This document shows positions 34,358 to 43,540 of a stretch of DNA of 52,202 nucleotides, piece by piece (within the stretch, counting starts at the first letter, position 1; each line of letters starts with the position of its first letter). Source of the stretch: Vicinamibacteria bacterium (GTDB taxonomy: Bacteria > Acidobacteriota > Vicinamibacteria > Fen-336). The notes below the pieces were generated by a model that was not told where the DNA came from, did not search any database, and saw only the letters and a list, made by a program, of their open reading frames with translations. The stretch is from assembly GCA_035570235.1 (NCBI GenBank), contig DATMML010000082.1, positions 1-52,202 on the forward strand, written 5' to 3'. Both the position numbers and the translations under genes were made by a program.

Positions 34358-35200
34358 GTGCCAAACCTGATGGCGCACCGCGCCGCTTTCCGCAAGCTCC
34401 ATGAAAGCGGCTGCTTCCTTATACCGAATCCGTGGGACATCGGCAGCGCCCGTTACCTGCGCCATCTAGGATTCAAAGCGTTGGCCACGACCAGCTCCGG
34501 GTTCGCTTTCTCGCGCGGTCTGCCGGATACCGGCGCCGTGACCCGGGACATGATGCTGGCCCACATCGCTGAGATCGTGGCCGGCGCCGACCTTCCGGTC
34601 AGTGCCGACTTCCAGGCGGGCTACTCCCACTCCCCGGAGGGTGTCGCAGAGAGCGTTCGACTCTGCGTCCAAACGGGCGTCGCGGGGCTGTCCATCGAGG
34701 ACTCGACCGGCGACGAGAGTAGACCGCTCTACGAGCTGTCGCTCGGCGTCGAGCGCATACAGGCGGCGCGCGAGGCCATCGACACTTCGGGCTCGGGCGT
34801 CCTCCTGACCGGTCGCGCCGAGTGCCACCTCGTAGGCCAGCGGGAGCCCCTGAGAGAGTCGATCCGGCGCCTGCAGGCCTACGCGGAAGCCGGCGCCGAC
34901 GTGCTCTTCGCGCCAGGCCTGGGCGAGCCGGACGCGATCAGGGCTGTCGTCCTGGCCGTGTCGCCGAAGCCCGTCAACGTCCTGATCAGCTCTAACACTG
35001 GTATTGCAGTGTCGCAGCTCGCGGAGCTCGGTGTGCGACGCATCAGCGTAGGCTCCGCGCTCGCGCGCACCGCCTGGACCGGCTTCATCCGCGCGGCGCG
35101 GGCGCTGGCCGAGAAAGGCAGCTTCGCAGGCTTCGAGGGTGCGGTTCCTTTCGGCGAGCTCGAAGGGCTCTTTCGGGAGGATCTGAAATCACGGCCGTAG
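34358..35200 (+). CDS. Isocitrate lyase / PEP mutase superfamily enzyme
   Basis: A GGAAGGGAG site precedes the GTG start. The 280-residue protein belongs to the ICL/PEPM superfamily: FLIPNPWDIGSARYL, ATTSSGFAFSRGLPD, DLPVSADFQAGY (with the metal-binding Asp residues), GVAGLSIEDSTG, and LTGRAECHLVG, with ISVGSALART near the C-terminus. The Asp-x-Gln-x-Gly and IEDS motifs mark the metal-PEP/2-oxo acid site. The isocitrate-lyase KKCGH loop is absent, so it is more like the oxaloacetate decarboxylase, 2-methylisocitrate-lyase-like or carboxyPEP mutase branch. The reaction is probably C-C or C-P bond cleavage on a small oxoacid; exact substrate unknown. Confidence 0.9.
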   Translation: MPNLMAHRAAFRKLHESGCFLIPNPWDIGSARYLRHLGFKALATTSSGFAFSRGLPDTGAVTRDMMLAHIAEIVAGADLPVSADFQAGYSHSPEGVAESVRLCVQTGVAGLSIEDSTGDESRPLYELSLGVERIQAAREAIDTSGSGVLLTGRAECHLVGQREPLRESIRRLQAYAEAGADVLFAPGLGEPDAIRAVVLAVSPKPVNVLISSNTGIAVSQLAELGVRRISVGSALARTAWTGFIRAARALAEKGSFAGFEGAVPFGELEGLFREDLKSRP

Positions 35201-35493
35201 CGCTTGCCATCTACTATTGGAAGCCCAAAGCGGTCACGTAGCACCGCTCGAGACGACCGCGCCGGACTTCACGGCAAGAAGACAAGCGCGAGCCCCCGTC
35301 CATGACCCCTCGGGATGCACCAACCAGCCCGAAAACGCACCCCCAGGGTAGAGTGCTCCTGCCCGCTCCAAGAGCTCCTGCGATAGGAGAAAACCACGGT
35401 CACGCCAGTCCACTCGAGAGTCGGCGGTTGGAGGCCGGGTCAAGGGCCAAGATCGAGATCAGTACCAGCGGACGCGGCGAGGAGTGGGGCCAT

Positions 35494-36378
35494 TCAGCCC
35501 CCGCGGGCCGCGTTGCCCGCGGTAGCTCCATGAAAATGAAGTGGGTCTCTGAGATTTTGAAGCTCCCGGTAGTAATAGAGCGCGGTCGGCCGTTTTCCCG
35601 TGAACCTCAGCCCCCGCAAGAACTCGATTTCGTGCTGGGCAGCATCGCCACTCATGTGAGGATCGCGAAGGAACTCCTTGAATCCTGGCTCCTCCGCGGA
35701 GGGCTGGTCGAGCTCCCTTTCCACGAACTCGAACCTCTTGGATGAGCCGGGAGCCAGCCGCCGGTTTAGCACGATCTCCACACTGAAGCTCGCAAGGTCG
35801 ACATCCCAGGATTCGATCAGCGGATCCAGGAAAGAAACGCAGTTTTCGACCGACACGTTGAAGATGTCGGTGTCGAGGAACTCGAGGACGCTGACGCGCA
35901 TGTCTTCGTAGCTGCGGTGGCTGAGCCGGGCCACCAGGTGGAGCCAGTTCTCGCTATCTAGTTCTTCCTTAGCGACTCTCTTGGCTACGTCCAACAGCTT
36001 TTGCGTGACCAGACGTTCGAGCTCGCCGAAGGGCTGCTTCTCGAAAATCCCGCGGATCTCTCCCTCCTTTGCGGGCGCGCATTTGCGGAGAATCAATTCA
36101 CGAACCTCTTTGAACAAGGGCGCAGGTGGGTCACCCAAACTTCTCTTGAGCTCGCCCTTGCGCTGGAGATCAGCCAGCTTCGACAGCTTGTCCGGGGGGA
36201 GCTTCAATAATCGGGCCATCTTTTCGTAGATATCCGTTCGGTCAGGCGCGGGGGGCATTTTCTTGCGCGCCAGGAGCTGAGAGATGTAGGACTCTGTAAC
36301 CTCGGCGGCGGTGGCCAGGTCTTTCTGCTCGAGGCCCAATTCCAGAAGCCTCTGTCGAATCAGTAAACAAACGTCCAC
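35494..36378 (-). CDS. XRE-family helix-turn-helix regulator with unknown C-terminal domain
   Basis: GGAGG at 36385-36389 supports the GTG at 36378; the longer frame to 36555 has no site. The 294-residue product starts with an XRE-type helix-turn-helix (LLIRQRLLELGLEQKDLATA, then ESYISQLLARKKMPP) and a helical dimerisation-like segment (EKMARLLKLPPDKLSKLAD). The remaining 200 residues are helical with no named domain, possibly a ligand-sensing or partner-binding part. It is divergent from a small monooxygenase-like gene upstream of groES and could control that block; a set of GTTAA-type palindromes lies between them. Confidence 0.85.
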   Translation of the reverse strand: MDVCLLIRQRLLELGLEQKDLATAAEVTESYISQLLARKKMPPAPDRTDIYEKMARLLKLPPDKLSKLADLQRKGELKRSLGDPPAPLFKEVRELILRKCAPAKEGEIRGIFEKQPFGELERLVTQKLLDVAKRVAKEELDSENWLHLVARLSHRSYEDMRVSVLEFLDTDIFNVSVENCVSFLDPLIESWDVDLASFSVEIVLNRRLAPGSSKRFEFVERELDQPSAEEPGFKEFLRDPHMSGDAAQHEIEFLRGLRFTGKRPTALYYYRELQNLRDPLHFHGATAGNAARGG

Positions 36379-36595
36379 GGGATACCTCCAGGGGCGAGCT
36401 CTGGGTGTTGGTAACACGAGGACGGATTGGCGCGTTGAGTTGGCCATAGTCCTCGACTGAGCTGACCGTCTAGGTACTCGGGTCCGGACTCCCCCTCGCG
36501 AAATCTGTGTGTCCACGGAAGGACTCGGCTCAGGTGCGGGGAGCTGGGGGAGCACCCCAGAGGTTGAACGCGCTCGTAAATGGGCCCTGATGCTC

Positions 36596-36679
36596 GGTTA
36601 ACCATATCTAATTAACTAAAGAGCATGATCTCAGAATTGACTTGACATAGCAAGTAAAGTTCACTAAAGTGGTTAATTA
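36596..36679. promoter_or_regulatory. GTTAA-type palindromes, possible operators
   Basis: GGTTAACC (36596-36603) is a perfect palindrome. TAATTAAC (36609-36616) and GTTAATTA (36672-36679) form an inverted repeat. ACTAAAG follows or precedes the outer sites (36615-36621 and 36663-36669). The set straddles the promoter at 36642-36670, as expected for a regulator binding site; the divergent XRE product is the natural candidate. Confidence 0.5.
36642..36670 (+). promoter_or_regulatory. Sigma-70-like promoter
   Basis: TTGACA (36642-36647) and TAAAGT (36665-36670) are 17 bp apart, a good match to a housekeeping promoter driving the plus-strand gene at 36758 and possibly groESL. A second TTGAC overlaps just before it. 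No CIRCE operator (TTAGCACTC-N9-GAGTGCTAA) is present. Confidence 0.55.
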
Positions 36680-36757
36680 CCTGAGGGCGTCTTTCAGATC
36701 ATTCAAGTGAAGCTGGTTATCTGGAATGCCCCCTTGGCCACGACCAAGGAGGTTCAA

Positions 36758-37105
36758 ATGTTCGCACGTAAAGTCTCCATGCACCTGAAGCCCAATAGCG
36801 TTGCTGAACTCACGCGGCGGCTCGACAAGGAGATCATTCCGCTGCTTCGGAAACAGAAGGGGTTTCAGGACGAGATCACCTTCATCACTGCCGGAGGCAA
36901 GGATGCCTTCGGTATCAGTTTGTGGGATCGGACCGAGGATGCGGCCGCCTACGGTCGGGGAGCCTATCCAGAAGTCGCGAAACTCCTGGCGACGGTCGTC
37001 GAGGGAACCCCTGAGATCGAAACGTATGAGGTCTCCAACTCGACATTCCACAAGATTCCCGCTGCCGTGACACCTTCGAGGTTCCCGACACCAACGACCC
37101 AGTAA
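36758..37105 (+). CDS. Small antibiotic-biosynthesis-monooxygenase-like (dimeric alpha-beta barrel) protein
   Basis: AAGGAGG (36746-36752) fixes the ATG at 36758; the frame opens earlier at 36707. The 115-residue protein shows the compact ferredoxin-like pattern of ABM proteins: RKVSMHLKPNSVAELTRRLD, EIIPLLRKQKGFQDEITFIT and FGISLWDRTEDAAAY, followed by a divergent C-terminal tail rich in Pro/Thr. Such proteins form dimers and act as cofactor-free oxygenases, haem-degrading enzymes or simple stress proteins. No catalytic Trp/His set is obvious. It lies 82 bp before groES, behind a strong hairpin, and may share its promoter. Confidence 0.7.
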   Translation: MFARKVSMHLKPNSVAELTRRLDKEIIPLLRKQKGFQDEITFITAGGKDAFGISLWDRTEDAAAYGRGAYPEVAKLLATVVEGTPEIETYEVSNSTFHKIPAAVTPSRFPTPTTQ

Positions 37106-37121
37106 AGTCCTGTCCTTCTGA

Positions 37122-37141
37122 GGGGCGGAACGATCCGCCCC
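37122..37141 (+). terminator. Hairpin between the monooxygenase-like gene and groES
   Basis: GGGGCGGA (37122-37129) pairs with TCCGCCCC (37134-37141) around ACGA, followed by TTTC. Outer CTGA/TCAG bases extend the stem. It could terminate the upstream gene partially or stabilise the 5-prime end of the groESL mRNA. Confidence 0.65.
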
Positions 37142-37187
37142 TTTCAGGTTCCCGGGCGGGGTTTCTCTGATCGAAAGGAGACAGACC

Positions 37188-37475
37188 ATGAAAGTAAGTC
37201 CGCTTCACGATCGCCTGCTGGTTCGCCGCATCGAGGAAAAAGAGACGGCCAAGGGAGGCATCATCATCCCTGACACGGCCAAGGAGAAGCCCCAGGAAGG
37301 CGAAGTCCTGGCCGTCGGAAATGGCAAGATCCTCGAAAATGGCACCAAGATCGCCCTGGACGTCAAGGTAGGCGACAAGATCCTTTTCGGGAAGTACACC
37401 GGAACAGAGATCAAGATCGACGGCGAAGAGGTCCTGATCCTCCGCGAGGACGAAGTCTTGGCGGTGTTGGCGTAA
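37188..37475 (+). CDS. groES: Co-chaperonin GroES
   Basis: AAAGGAG precedes the ATG. The 95-residue product is a standard Gro[22 protein letters not shown] with the mobile loop [14 protein letters not shown], then [27 protein letters not shown] and the closing [15 protein letters not shown]. It forms the seven-fold lid of the GroEL folding chamber in the cytosol. It is followed by groEL after 30 bp, the usual operon. All expected conserved residues are present. Control is not by a CIRCE/HrcA site here. Confidence 0.99.
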   Translation: MKVSPLHDRLLVRRIEEKETAKGGIIIPDTAKEKPQEGEVLAVGNGKILENGTKIALDVKVGDKILFGKYTGTEIKIDGEEVLILREDEVLAVLA

Positions 37476-39131
<1,656 letters not shown>

Positions 39132-39168
39132 GGACTTCATCCCGCGAGGGCGGTCGAGCAATTCGGAC

Positions 39169-39202
39169 AGCCATCGTCCACCGAAAAGGGTGGACGATGG
39201 CT
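39169..39202 (+). terminator. Strong hairpin after groEL
   Basis: AGCCATCGTCCACC (39169-39182) pairs perfectly with GGTGGACGATGGCT (39189-39202) around GAAAAG, a 14-bp stem. No T-run follows. It ends 19 bases before the next ATG, so it could end the groESL transcript or lie in the leader of the Cys-repeat gene. Confidence 0.75.
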
Positions 39203-39221
39203 ACATGAAAGGCGATCAAGT

Positions 39222-40094
39222 ATGAACCGCAATCTTTCGCGAAGTGTATGGGCACAACTAGTCTGCCTGAGCTTGTGGCCCGGTCTCCTGCTAGCAGGGA
39301 CATTCGATTCGGCGGCAAACCTGTCGGCGTGCAAGAACGCCTGGCCATCCTGCGACCGCTCTCAGTTGACACTGGCGGGAGTGACGGAAGTGGCTACAGC
39401 CGAGCACGCCCGTAATGTTAGGAATTGCCGGAACGGCGCGCATTCCTGCGAGCCTTCAAAGCTGACCGAGGCCGAGGCGATCTCCGTGGCCGTTGCCCAG
39501 TACGATCGCAATGTCTCGAACTGCAGGGACGGCATCGCCGCCTGCGATCGTTCACGGCTCACGGGATCGGATGCCCGTCAAGTAGCGTTGGCCGAGCGTC
39601 AGCGACAGATCTCCAATTGCAAGGATGGCATCGGAACCTGCGACGATTCCACCCTCACTGGCGCGCAAGTCGCGGAAATAGCCCGTGCGCAACGGCAGCG
39701 CATGGTCTCCGATTGCAAAGCCGGCCTTGCGAGCTGCGACCACTCGAGCCTGACTCCGCTGGAGGCGGCAGACTTAACGCGCGAAGAGCACCAACGGAAC
39801 GTCTCGCAATGCAGCTACGGCTGGGATGGTTGCGAGCGGTCCAAGCTGACGGAGGGGGAAGTGGCGGCAGTGGAGATTGCGATTCACCGCCGCAATATGT
39901 CGGATTGCACGGACGGCCGGGACGCCTGTGACTACTCGCTCCTGAGTCGATCCGAGGCCTACACACTGGCTGCCGCCGAGCGTACCCGGAACCACACGGC
40001 GTGTCTGAGCGGGCACGGCTATTGCGATCGCTCCCGGCTGACGCCGTCCGAAGCGGCCGCGATCCTGCCGCCACCGCGACCGATTGCACAGTAG
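39222..40094 (+). CDS. Secreted protein of eight 32-residue Cys-pair repeats
   Basis: I know no named family. The 290-residue product has a signal peptide (LVCLSLWPGLLLAGTF) and then, from residue 33 to the end, eight consecutive units of exactly 32 residues. Each follows N-x-S-x-C-x2-G-x3-C-D/E-x-S-x-L-T, then a helix ending in A/E-x-x-R. The two Cys in each unit are 7 residues apart and probably form a disulphide or bind a ligand per repeat, giving a solenoid rod. The last unit ends with a Pro-rich tail. Export and Cys pairing suggest a periplasmic or surface scaffold. The start has only a weak AAAGG. It follows groEL by 90 bp but need not be related. Confidence 0.85.
   Translation: MNRNLSRSVWAQLVCLSLWPGLLLAGTFDSAANLSACKNAWPSCDRSQLTLAGVTEVATAEHARNVRNCRNGAHSCEPSKLTEAEAISVAVAQYDRNVSNCRDGIAACDRSRLTGSDARQVALAERQRQISNCKDGIGTCDDSTLTGAQVAEIARAQRQRMVSDCKAGLASCDHSSLTPLEAADLTREEHQRNVSQCSYGWDGCERSKLTEGEVAAVEIAIHRRNMSDCTDGRDACDYSLLSRSEAYTLAAAERTRNHTACLSGHGYCDRSRLTPSEAAAILPPPRPIAQ
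39318..40085 (+). repeat. Eight tandem 96-bp protein-coding repeats
   Basis: The coding sequence of the Cys-repeat protein is eight diverged units of 96 bp, in frame and without indels. The units differ from each other at most DNA positions, so they are old duplications preserved at the protein level rather than recent DNA repeats. Confidence 0.85.
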
Positions 40095-40167
40095 GAAGCT
40101 TGGGGACGCAATTTCATCACGGTTTCTTCTCAGCCAGAGCCACTCTTTCGTGGCGGAGGGAGCGTTC

Positions 40168-40413
40168 GTGAAAAACTCGGTGTTGAACCGACGGGGCCGC
40201 GTGGTCACACTGGCATTGTCGATGTCGGTCGTTTGGGTCCTCTTCATCCTCAATGGCTTCCCCTGGACCGGTCTCCTGTTGGTGAGCTTGGCCTTCTGCG
40301 CTGCTTTCTGGGCGGCCACGAATTCCACTCCTTCGATCGCGAATGTAATCGATGACATCGAAGCGGAGCCGGTGCCAGCGACTGGCCGGCCGGTGGAAAG
40401 AGCTCGCCGCTGA
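40168..40413 (+). CDS. Small two-helix membrane protein
   Basis: GGAGGGAG (40153-40160) precedes the GTG at 40168; the frame opens from 40084, overlapping the repeat gene. The 81-residue product has VVTLALSMSVVWVLFILN and WTGLLLVSLAFCAAFWAATN as two transmembrane helices joined by a short Gly-Phe-Pro turn, then a polar C-terminal tail with Asp/Glu and Arg. It is probably an inner-membrane hairpin protein of unknown function. It is followed by a strong terminator. Confidence 0.6.
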   Translation: MKNSVLNRRGRVVTLALSMSVVWVLFILNGFPWTGLLLVSLAFCAAFWAATNSTPSIANVIDDIEAEPVPATGRPVERARR

Positions 40414-40417
40414 TGGC

Positions 40418-40447
40418 AAGGAGGTCGCTGAAGAAGGCGACCTCCTT
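40418..40447 (+). terminator. Intrinsic-type hairpin after the small membrane protein gene
   Basis: AAGGAGGTCGC (40418-40428) pairs perfectly with GCGACCTCCTT (40437-40447) around an 8-nt loop, 4 bases after the stop codon. There is no T-run, but stem and position suit a terminator. Confidence 0.75.
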
Positions 40448-40490
40448 CGGCGGGGGCATGCGCTCCACCTATGGCGTTCGGGAAGCCTAG

Positions 40491-40754
40491 ATGCTAACGA
40501 CCACCGCTGCTAAGGGAGGCCGTGCCGGTCGGCAGGCTCAAGAGAACCTCGGTCGGCCATCGGGCCTGCTGCAATCGACACCGAGGTCCCGTTCCTACCC
40601 TGCCCTTGGTGCTCTCATAGCGCTTGGGACGCCAGCAGGCCTCCTCGTGACCACCGCCATGGCAGCAGGAGGAGTGCCGACGTTCGCCTGGGCCCGCGAG
40701 GAAATCGCTCGTCTCCCGGGGAGGCGCGGTCGCGGCAAGGCCGTCGGTCCCTGA
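40491..40754 (+). pseudogene. N-terminal fragment resembling a membrane signalling protein
   Basis: An 87-residue frame contains YPALGALIALGTPAGLLVTT followed by AMAAGGVPTFAWAREEIARL. This looks like the first transmembrane helix and following loop of membrane GGDEF or sensor proteins, but nothing comparable follows; the frame stops inside a hairpin. I read it as a truncated remnant. The N-terminal 35 residues have no clear homology and no ribosome-binding site is seen, so it may not be translated. Confidence 0.35.
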
Positions 40755-40793
40755 GTCCCGCCCCGGCCGCGGTCTTGGCCGGCGGGGAATCAG
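40751..40793. terminator. Bidirectional hairpin between convergent ends
   Basis: CTGA-x-TCCCGCC pairs with GGCGGGGA-x-TCAG, with an inner GGCC/GGCC, over 40751-40793. The stop of the minus-strand lipoprotein gene and that of the plus-strand fragment both lie within it. Confidence 0.55.
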
Positions 40794-41302
40794 AACCAAG
40801 CCGGGCTGCAGGTGGTCACGTACTTCCGGCGGACGAAGCCCACGGACGTGTAGATGTTCCACTGCTCGCTGAAGTCGTTGGTGTTCTTGACCGCGAGCTC
40901 TTCCTTTTCGATGAGGACACACCCGCCAGCGGCATCGATGGCGGCCGCGACCGCCTCGTGGTACTTCTGACGGTCTAGCACGCGGGGATTACCGCCGGCG
41001 AGATCATGCAGGTTGAAGAGCTCCGGATGCTTCGCGATGGTAAGGTCGATCGCCCCGCCCACGAGGTCGGCAAGCCGCGGATTCAGTACGGGGCACGGGT
41101 TGACGAGCGCGTCCGGATTGCTGCTGGGGCCCAGGGGGCAGACGAAGGCGGACGGCGTGGCTGCGGGAGCGGGGGTCGCGGTGGGGGCGGGAGTGGGGGC
41201 GGGGGTCGCCTTTGAAGGGGTGCTTCCAGTGCAGCCCGCAAGGATAGAGCCGAGCGCGAGGGTACTTCCCAACCCGACCAACGAGTAGCGTCGACGAACC
41301 AT
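40790..41302 (-). CDS. Lipoprotein with Ala/Pro/Thr linker, unknown function
   Basis: AGGAGG (41309-41314) sets the ATG at 41302; an ATG at 41320 lacks a site. The 170-residue product has a lipobox (LALGSILAGC, Cys24) then a low-complexity linker of Pro, Ala and Thr, encoded by a G-rich run at about 41160-41215. The globular part of about 110 residues includes PCPVLNPRLADLVGGAIDLT, KYHEAVAAAIDAAGGCVLIE and a C-terminal RKYVTTCSPAWF, with several Cys that may form disulphides. I do not recognise the family. GACAATTGTC (41330-41339), a 10-bp palindrome 28 bp upstream, may be an operator. Confidence 0.7.
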   Translation of the reverse strand: MVRRRYSLVGLGSTLALGSILAGCTGSTPSKATPAPTPAPTATPAPAATPSAFVCPLGPSSNPDALVNPCPVLNPRLADLVGGAIDLTIAKHPELFNLHDLAGGNPRVLDRQKYHEAVAAAIDAAGGCVLIEKEELAVKNTNDFSEQWNIYTSVGFVRRKYVTTCSPAWF

Positions 41303-41329
41303 CAGCAGCCTCCTAACCAAGACATTGCG

Positions 41330-41339
41330 GACAATTGTC
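41330..41339. promoter_or_regulatory. Palindrome GACAATTGTC upstream of the linker lipoprotein
   Basis: A perfect 10-bp palindrome lies 28-37 bp upstream of the lipoprotein start, where a repressor could block transcription. Only the symmetry and position support this. Confidence 0.35.
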
Positions 41340-41411
41340 GCCCAGATTCCCGGCTTGCGTCATTCTCCTGGATCCGGTGGCCGGCCTTATCGGGCGTGAA
41401 AAACGGATCGA

Positions 41412-41690
41412 TCATGCTCGAGCTAGAAGTTCGCCAACGTCCCGGGAAATGTGCTCGAGATCATGTTCCCAGGGGGAAAGGAGGATCGTCGATCGGAAGC
41501 CATCGGTCGGGCGTTCGAAGCAGACAAGCCACCAGGATCCCGAAGCAACCTGCAGGACTTCGACCTTCCACGGGCCGGGGACGCGCCTTGCGGCGGCGTG
41601 AAGGCTGTCTTCTATGGCGGCCTTGCCGGGATGCTTCTCCGGGATGTCGCTGAGGATCACGACCTCGCTCATCGCGGAGTTGCTAGTCAC
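41412..41690 (-). CDS. Small protein of unknown function, source of a decayed duplicate
   Basis: AAGGAG followed by a 7-8 base gap supports the GTG at 41690; a GTG at 41714 is also open. The 92-residue product includes VVILSDIPEKHPGKAAIEDS, then a long helical middle and WWLVCFERPTDGFRSTILLS. No domain is recognised. Its upstream region and N-terminal coding part recur at 43541-43712 as a broken copy. A conserved CTTGTACAG element lies about 110 bp upstream of the start in both copies, suggesting a shared promoter or operator. Confidence 0.65.
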   Translation of the reverse strand: MTSNSAMSEVVILSDIPEKHPGKAAIEDSLHAAARRVPGPWKVEVLQVASGSWWLVCFERPTDGFRSTILLSPWEHDLEHISRDVGELLARA

Positions 41691-41796
41691 CGTCGTCTCT
41701 CCTTGGCGCGGCACAAGTCCGGTACCGGTCGCAACCGATGCTTCAATCGACGCGAAGAATAGCCTCCAGCAAGGGGCCTAGCAAGAGTCTTGAACA

Positions 41797-41805
41797 CTTG
41801 TACAG
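41797..41805. promoter_or_regulatory. Conserved CTTGTACAG box upstream of the small gene
   Basis: CTTGTACAG here and at 43689-43697 is identical in both members of the duplicated block, within a conserved run GAACxCTTGTACAGT. TGTACA is a palindrome, so it could be an operator; conservation between only two copies is weak evidence. Confidence 0.4.
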
Positions 41806-41861
41806 TTGATCTTGACACGAGGCTCAGAAGGTGGGCCGGCGCCTAGGGCACGGTCCCCCCG

Positions 41862-43532
41862 TCATCGGCCTACCAGCTCGGGCAGCGCGACCCAGCGCTC
41901 GGGAAGCAGGTCGTTCCGGACGTAGATCGGCATCAGGCCCAGGTCCGACCCCACCTGGCTATAGTCCCGGCGGAACGTCGGGTTGAGAGCGAGGTCGGAG
42001 AAGTATCCCCAACGGCCGTGTCGCTCCTGCTCCAGGTGGCCCAAATCCGCCAGCTCCTCGGCCGTGTAGGTCATCTCCACGAAATCGGGCCGGCGGCTCA
42101 TGACATAGTCGGGGTCATCCTTCTGGTGGCCCACCCGCCATCCCCTCCTCGGAGTCCTGCGCGCGATGTGAGGCTCGGTCTTCCCCAGCATGTCGATCAC
42201 GTAGCGCTCGCCGAAATAGGCGGCGTTCCCGATCCCGAAAAGGGCCACGGTCTGGCCGGGCTCGGTGTTGTCCTTGATGCCGTAGCCCAAGGCCACACGG
42301 CCCCGGTCCCAGGCGAGGAGCCACAGGTTGTCCTCGTGAGCGCGAAGGTATCCCCATCCGTTGGCCACGAGCTGGAGGCCGGCGCCGGTGAGCAGCACTG
42401 CGGCCCACGGAACGCTCTCGAGCGACCCCAGCGCCTCCACCGTGAGCTCGAGGAGGGCAGGGACGAGGATGAATACGAAGCGGTACCACTGGAAGTTATC
42501 GCCCCCCAGCTTGATCACGAAGAGAAGGTAGGGGCCGAAGACGAGGCCGAGAGCGGGGAGCGACAGTGCTCCTTGCCCCCGTGTTTTCCAACAGCCGAGG
42601 GCAAAGAGGCCCAGGAGGGGAGCGATCCAGGCGGCGCCATCGAGGAGGTATCGAATGCCATGCATCGGGGCCATGATCTCTCCCGCCTTGAGGTAGTAGG
42701 TGTTGGGAAAGATCTGCCCGTAGTATGAGAGGCGGAAGATGAAATAGCCGAACATGGGGGCCGCGGCCAGGGCCAGAGCGCGGGTTTCGTCGCGCCAGCG
42801 CCGTCGCTCCTCCCACAACCGCACGAGCGCAGCCCCGCCCCAAAAGGGCAGGTCAATAGCGTGGGCGACTGGCAGCGCGGCCAAGGCCAGATAGAAGGCG
42901 AGGCCACCGTCACGCAGGCGCGCGACCACGACCATGAGACACAAAGCCTGGAAGTAGACCTCCATTCCCGCGCGAGCGAAGAAGCCGTGATGGGCCAAGC
43001 TCACGTAGACGGCTGCTGCGATCAGGCCCGCCACTCGCGGGCGGCCGCGGCCGCGCAGACCGAAGACGAGACCGAGGGCGATCAAGCTGGATAAAACTCC
43101 GTTGACGGTCCAGACGAACAACCCCAATTTGCGTCCCTCGATATGCAGCCATTCGAGGGGAAGACAGACGGTCAGGACCATCAAGGGGTCGCTGAAGCCC
43201 TCCACCCTCTCCCCCGGGTTGAAGACGAGGCCGTGGCCCTGCGCCAAGTTCCTCGCGTACCGCTGCGCGATCATGAAGTCGTCGTGGAGCACCCAGTGTC
43301 GAAGGCCGCCGATTCGCGTGTACCCGTAGGCATGGGCGATGGCGAGGAACACGGCGAGCGAGGTCAACAAAACGGCTGCGCCAAGGACGCGCGAACGACG
43401 AGCCGCTGGTGACCCCAAGATGCGATAGTCCCCGGGGAGAGGGTCCAGGCCTCCGGAAGCGGAGGACTTAGTCAGGGGCGGGTCTGGTGTACGGCCACGG
43501 CCAACTCTTAGTCTGAGAGGTAGGGCTACCAT
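41862..43532 (-). CDS. Multi-pass membrane glycosyltransferase-like (ArnT/GT39-like) protein
   Basis: The 556-residue product has about ten hydrophobic segments, a first one near residues 48-66, then an extracytoplasmic loop with HDDFMIAQRYARNLAQGHG and LVFNPGERVEGFSDPLMV. The DD...YARN..GHGLVFN pattern is typical of lipid-linked-sugar glycosyltransferases of the GT39/GT83 type, where the Asp pair acts in catalysis. The C-terminal half is a large extracytoplasmic domain. It probably transfers a sugar from polyprenyl phosphate to an envelope acceptor; substrate unknown. The ATG overlaps the stop of the decayed upstream reading frame (ATGGTAG), and its promoter may come from the duplicated block. 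Confidence 0.85.
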   Translation of the reverse strand: MVALPLRLRVGRGRTPDPPLTKSSASGGLDPLPGDYRILGSPAARRSRVLGAAVLLTSLAVFLAIAHAYGYTRIGGLRHWVLHDDFMIAQRYARNLAQGHGLVFNPGERVEGFSDPLMVLTVCLPLEWLHIEGRKLGLFVWTVNGVLSSLIALGLVFGLRGRGRPRVAGLIAAAVYVSLAHHGFFARAGMEVYFQALCLMVVVARLRDGGLAFYLALAALPVAHAIDLPFWGGAALVRLWEERRRWRDETRALALAAAPMFGYFIFRLSYYGQIFPNTYYLKAGEIMAPMHGIRYLLDGAAWIAPLLGLFALGCWKTRGQGALSLPALGLVFGPYLLFVIKLGGDNFQWYRFVFILVPALLELTVEALGSLESVPWAAVLLTGAGLQLVANGWGYLRAHEDNLWLLAWDRGRVALGYGIKDNTEPGQTVALFGIGNAAYFGERYVIDMLGKTEPHIARRTPRRGWRVGHQKDDPDYVMSRRPDFVEMTYTAEELADLGHLEQERHGRWGYFSDLALNPTFRRDYSQVGSDLGLMPIYVRNDLLPERWVALPELVGR

Positions 43533-43540
43533 CTGGGCAG

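Larger units (their letters stand above)
36379..36757. other. Regulatory gap between the XRE gene and the gene preceding groESL
   Basis: This 379-bp gap holds no supported gene. Its right half becomes locally AT-rich, which is unusual in this window, and contains the promoter and palindromes listed separately. The left half shows no clear pattern. Confidence 0.5.

Noticed and set aside
36379-37187. CIRCE/HrcA element upstream of groES
   Set aside because: I looked for TTAGCACTC-N9-GAGTGCTAA and found nothing similar.
41160-41215. G-rich tandem run as a regulatory repeat
   Set aside because: It encodes the Ala/Pro/Thr linker of the lipoprotein on the other strand, which explains the low complexity.
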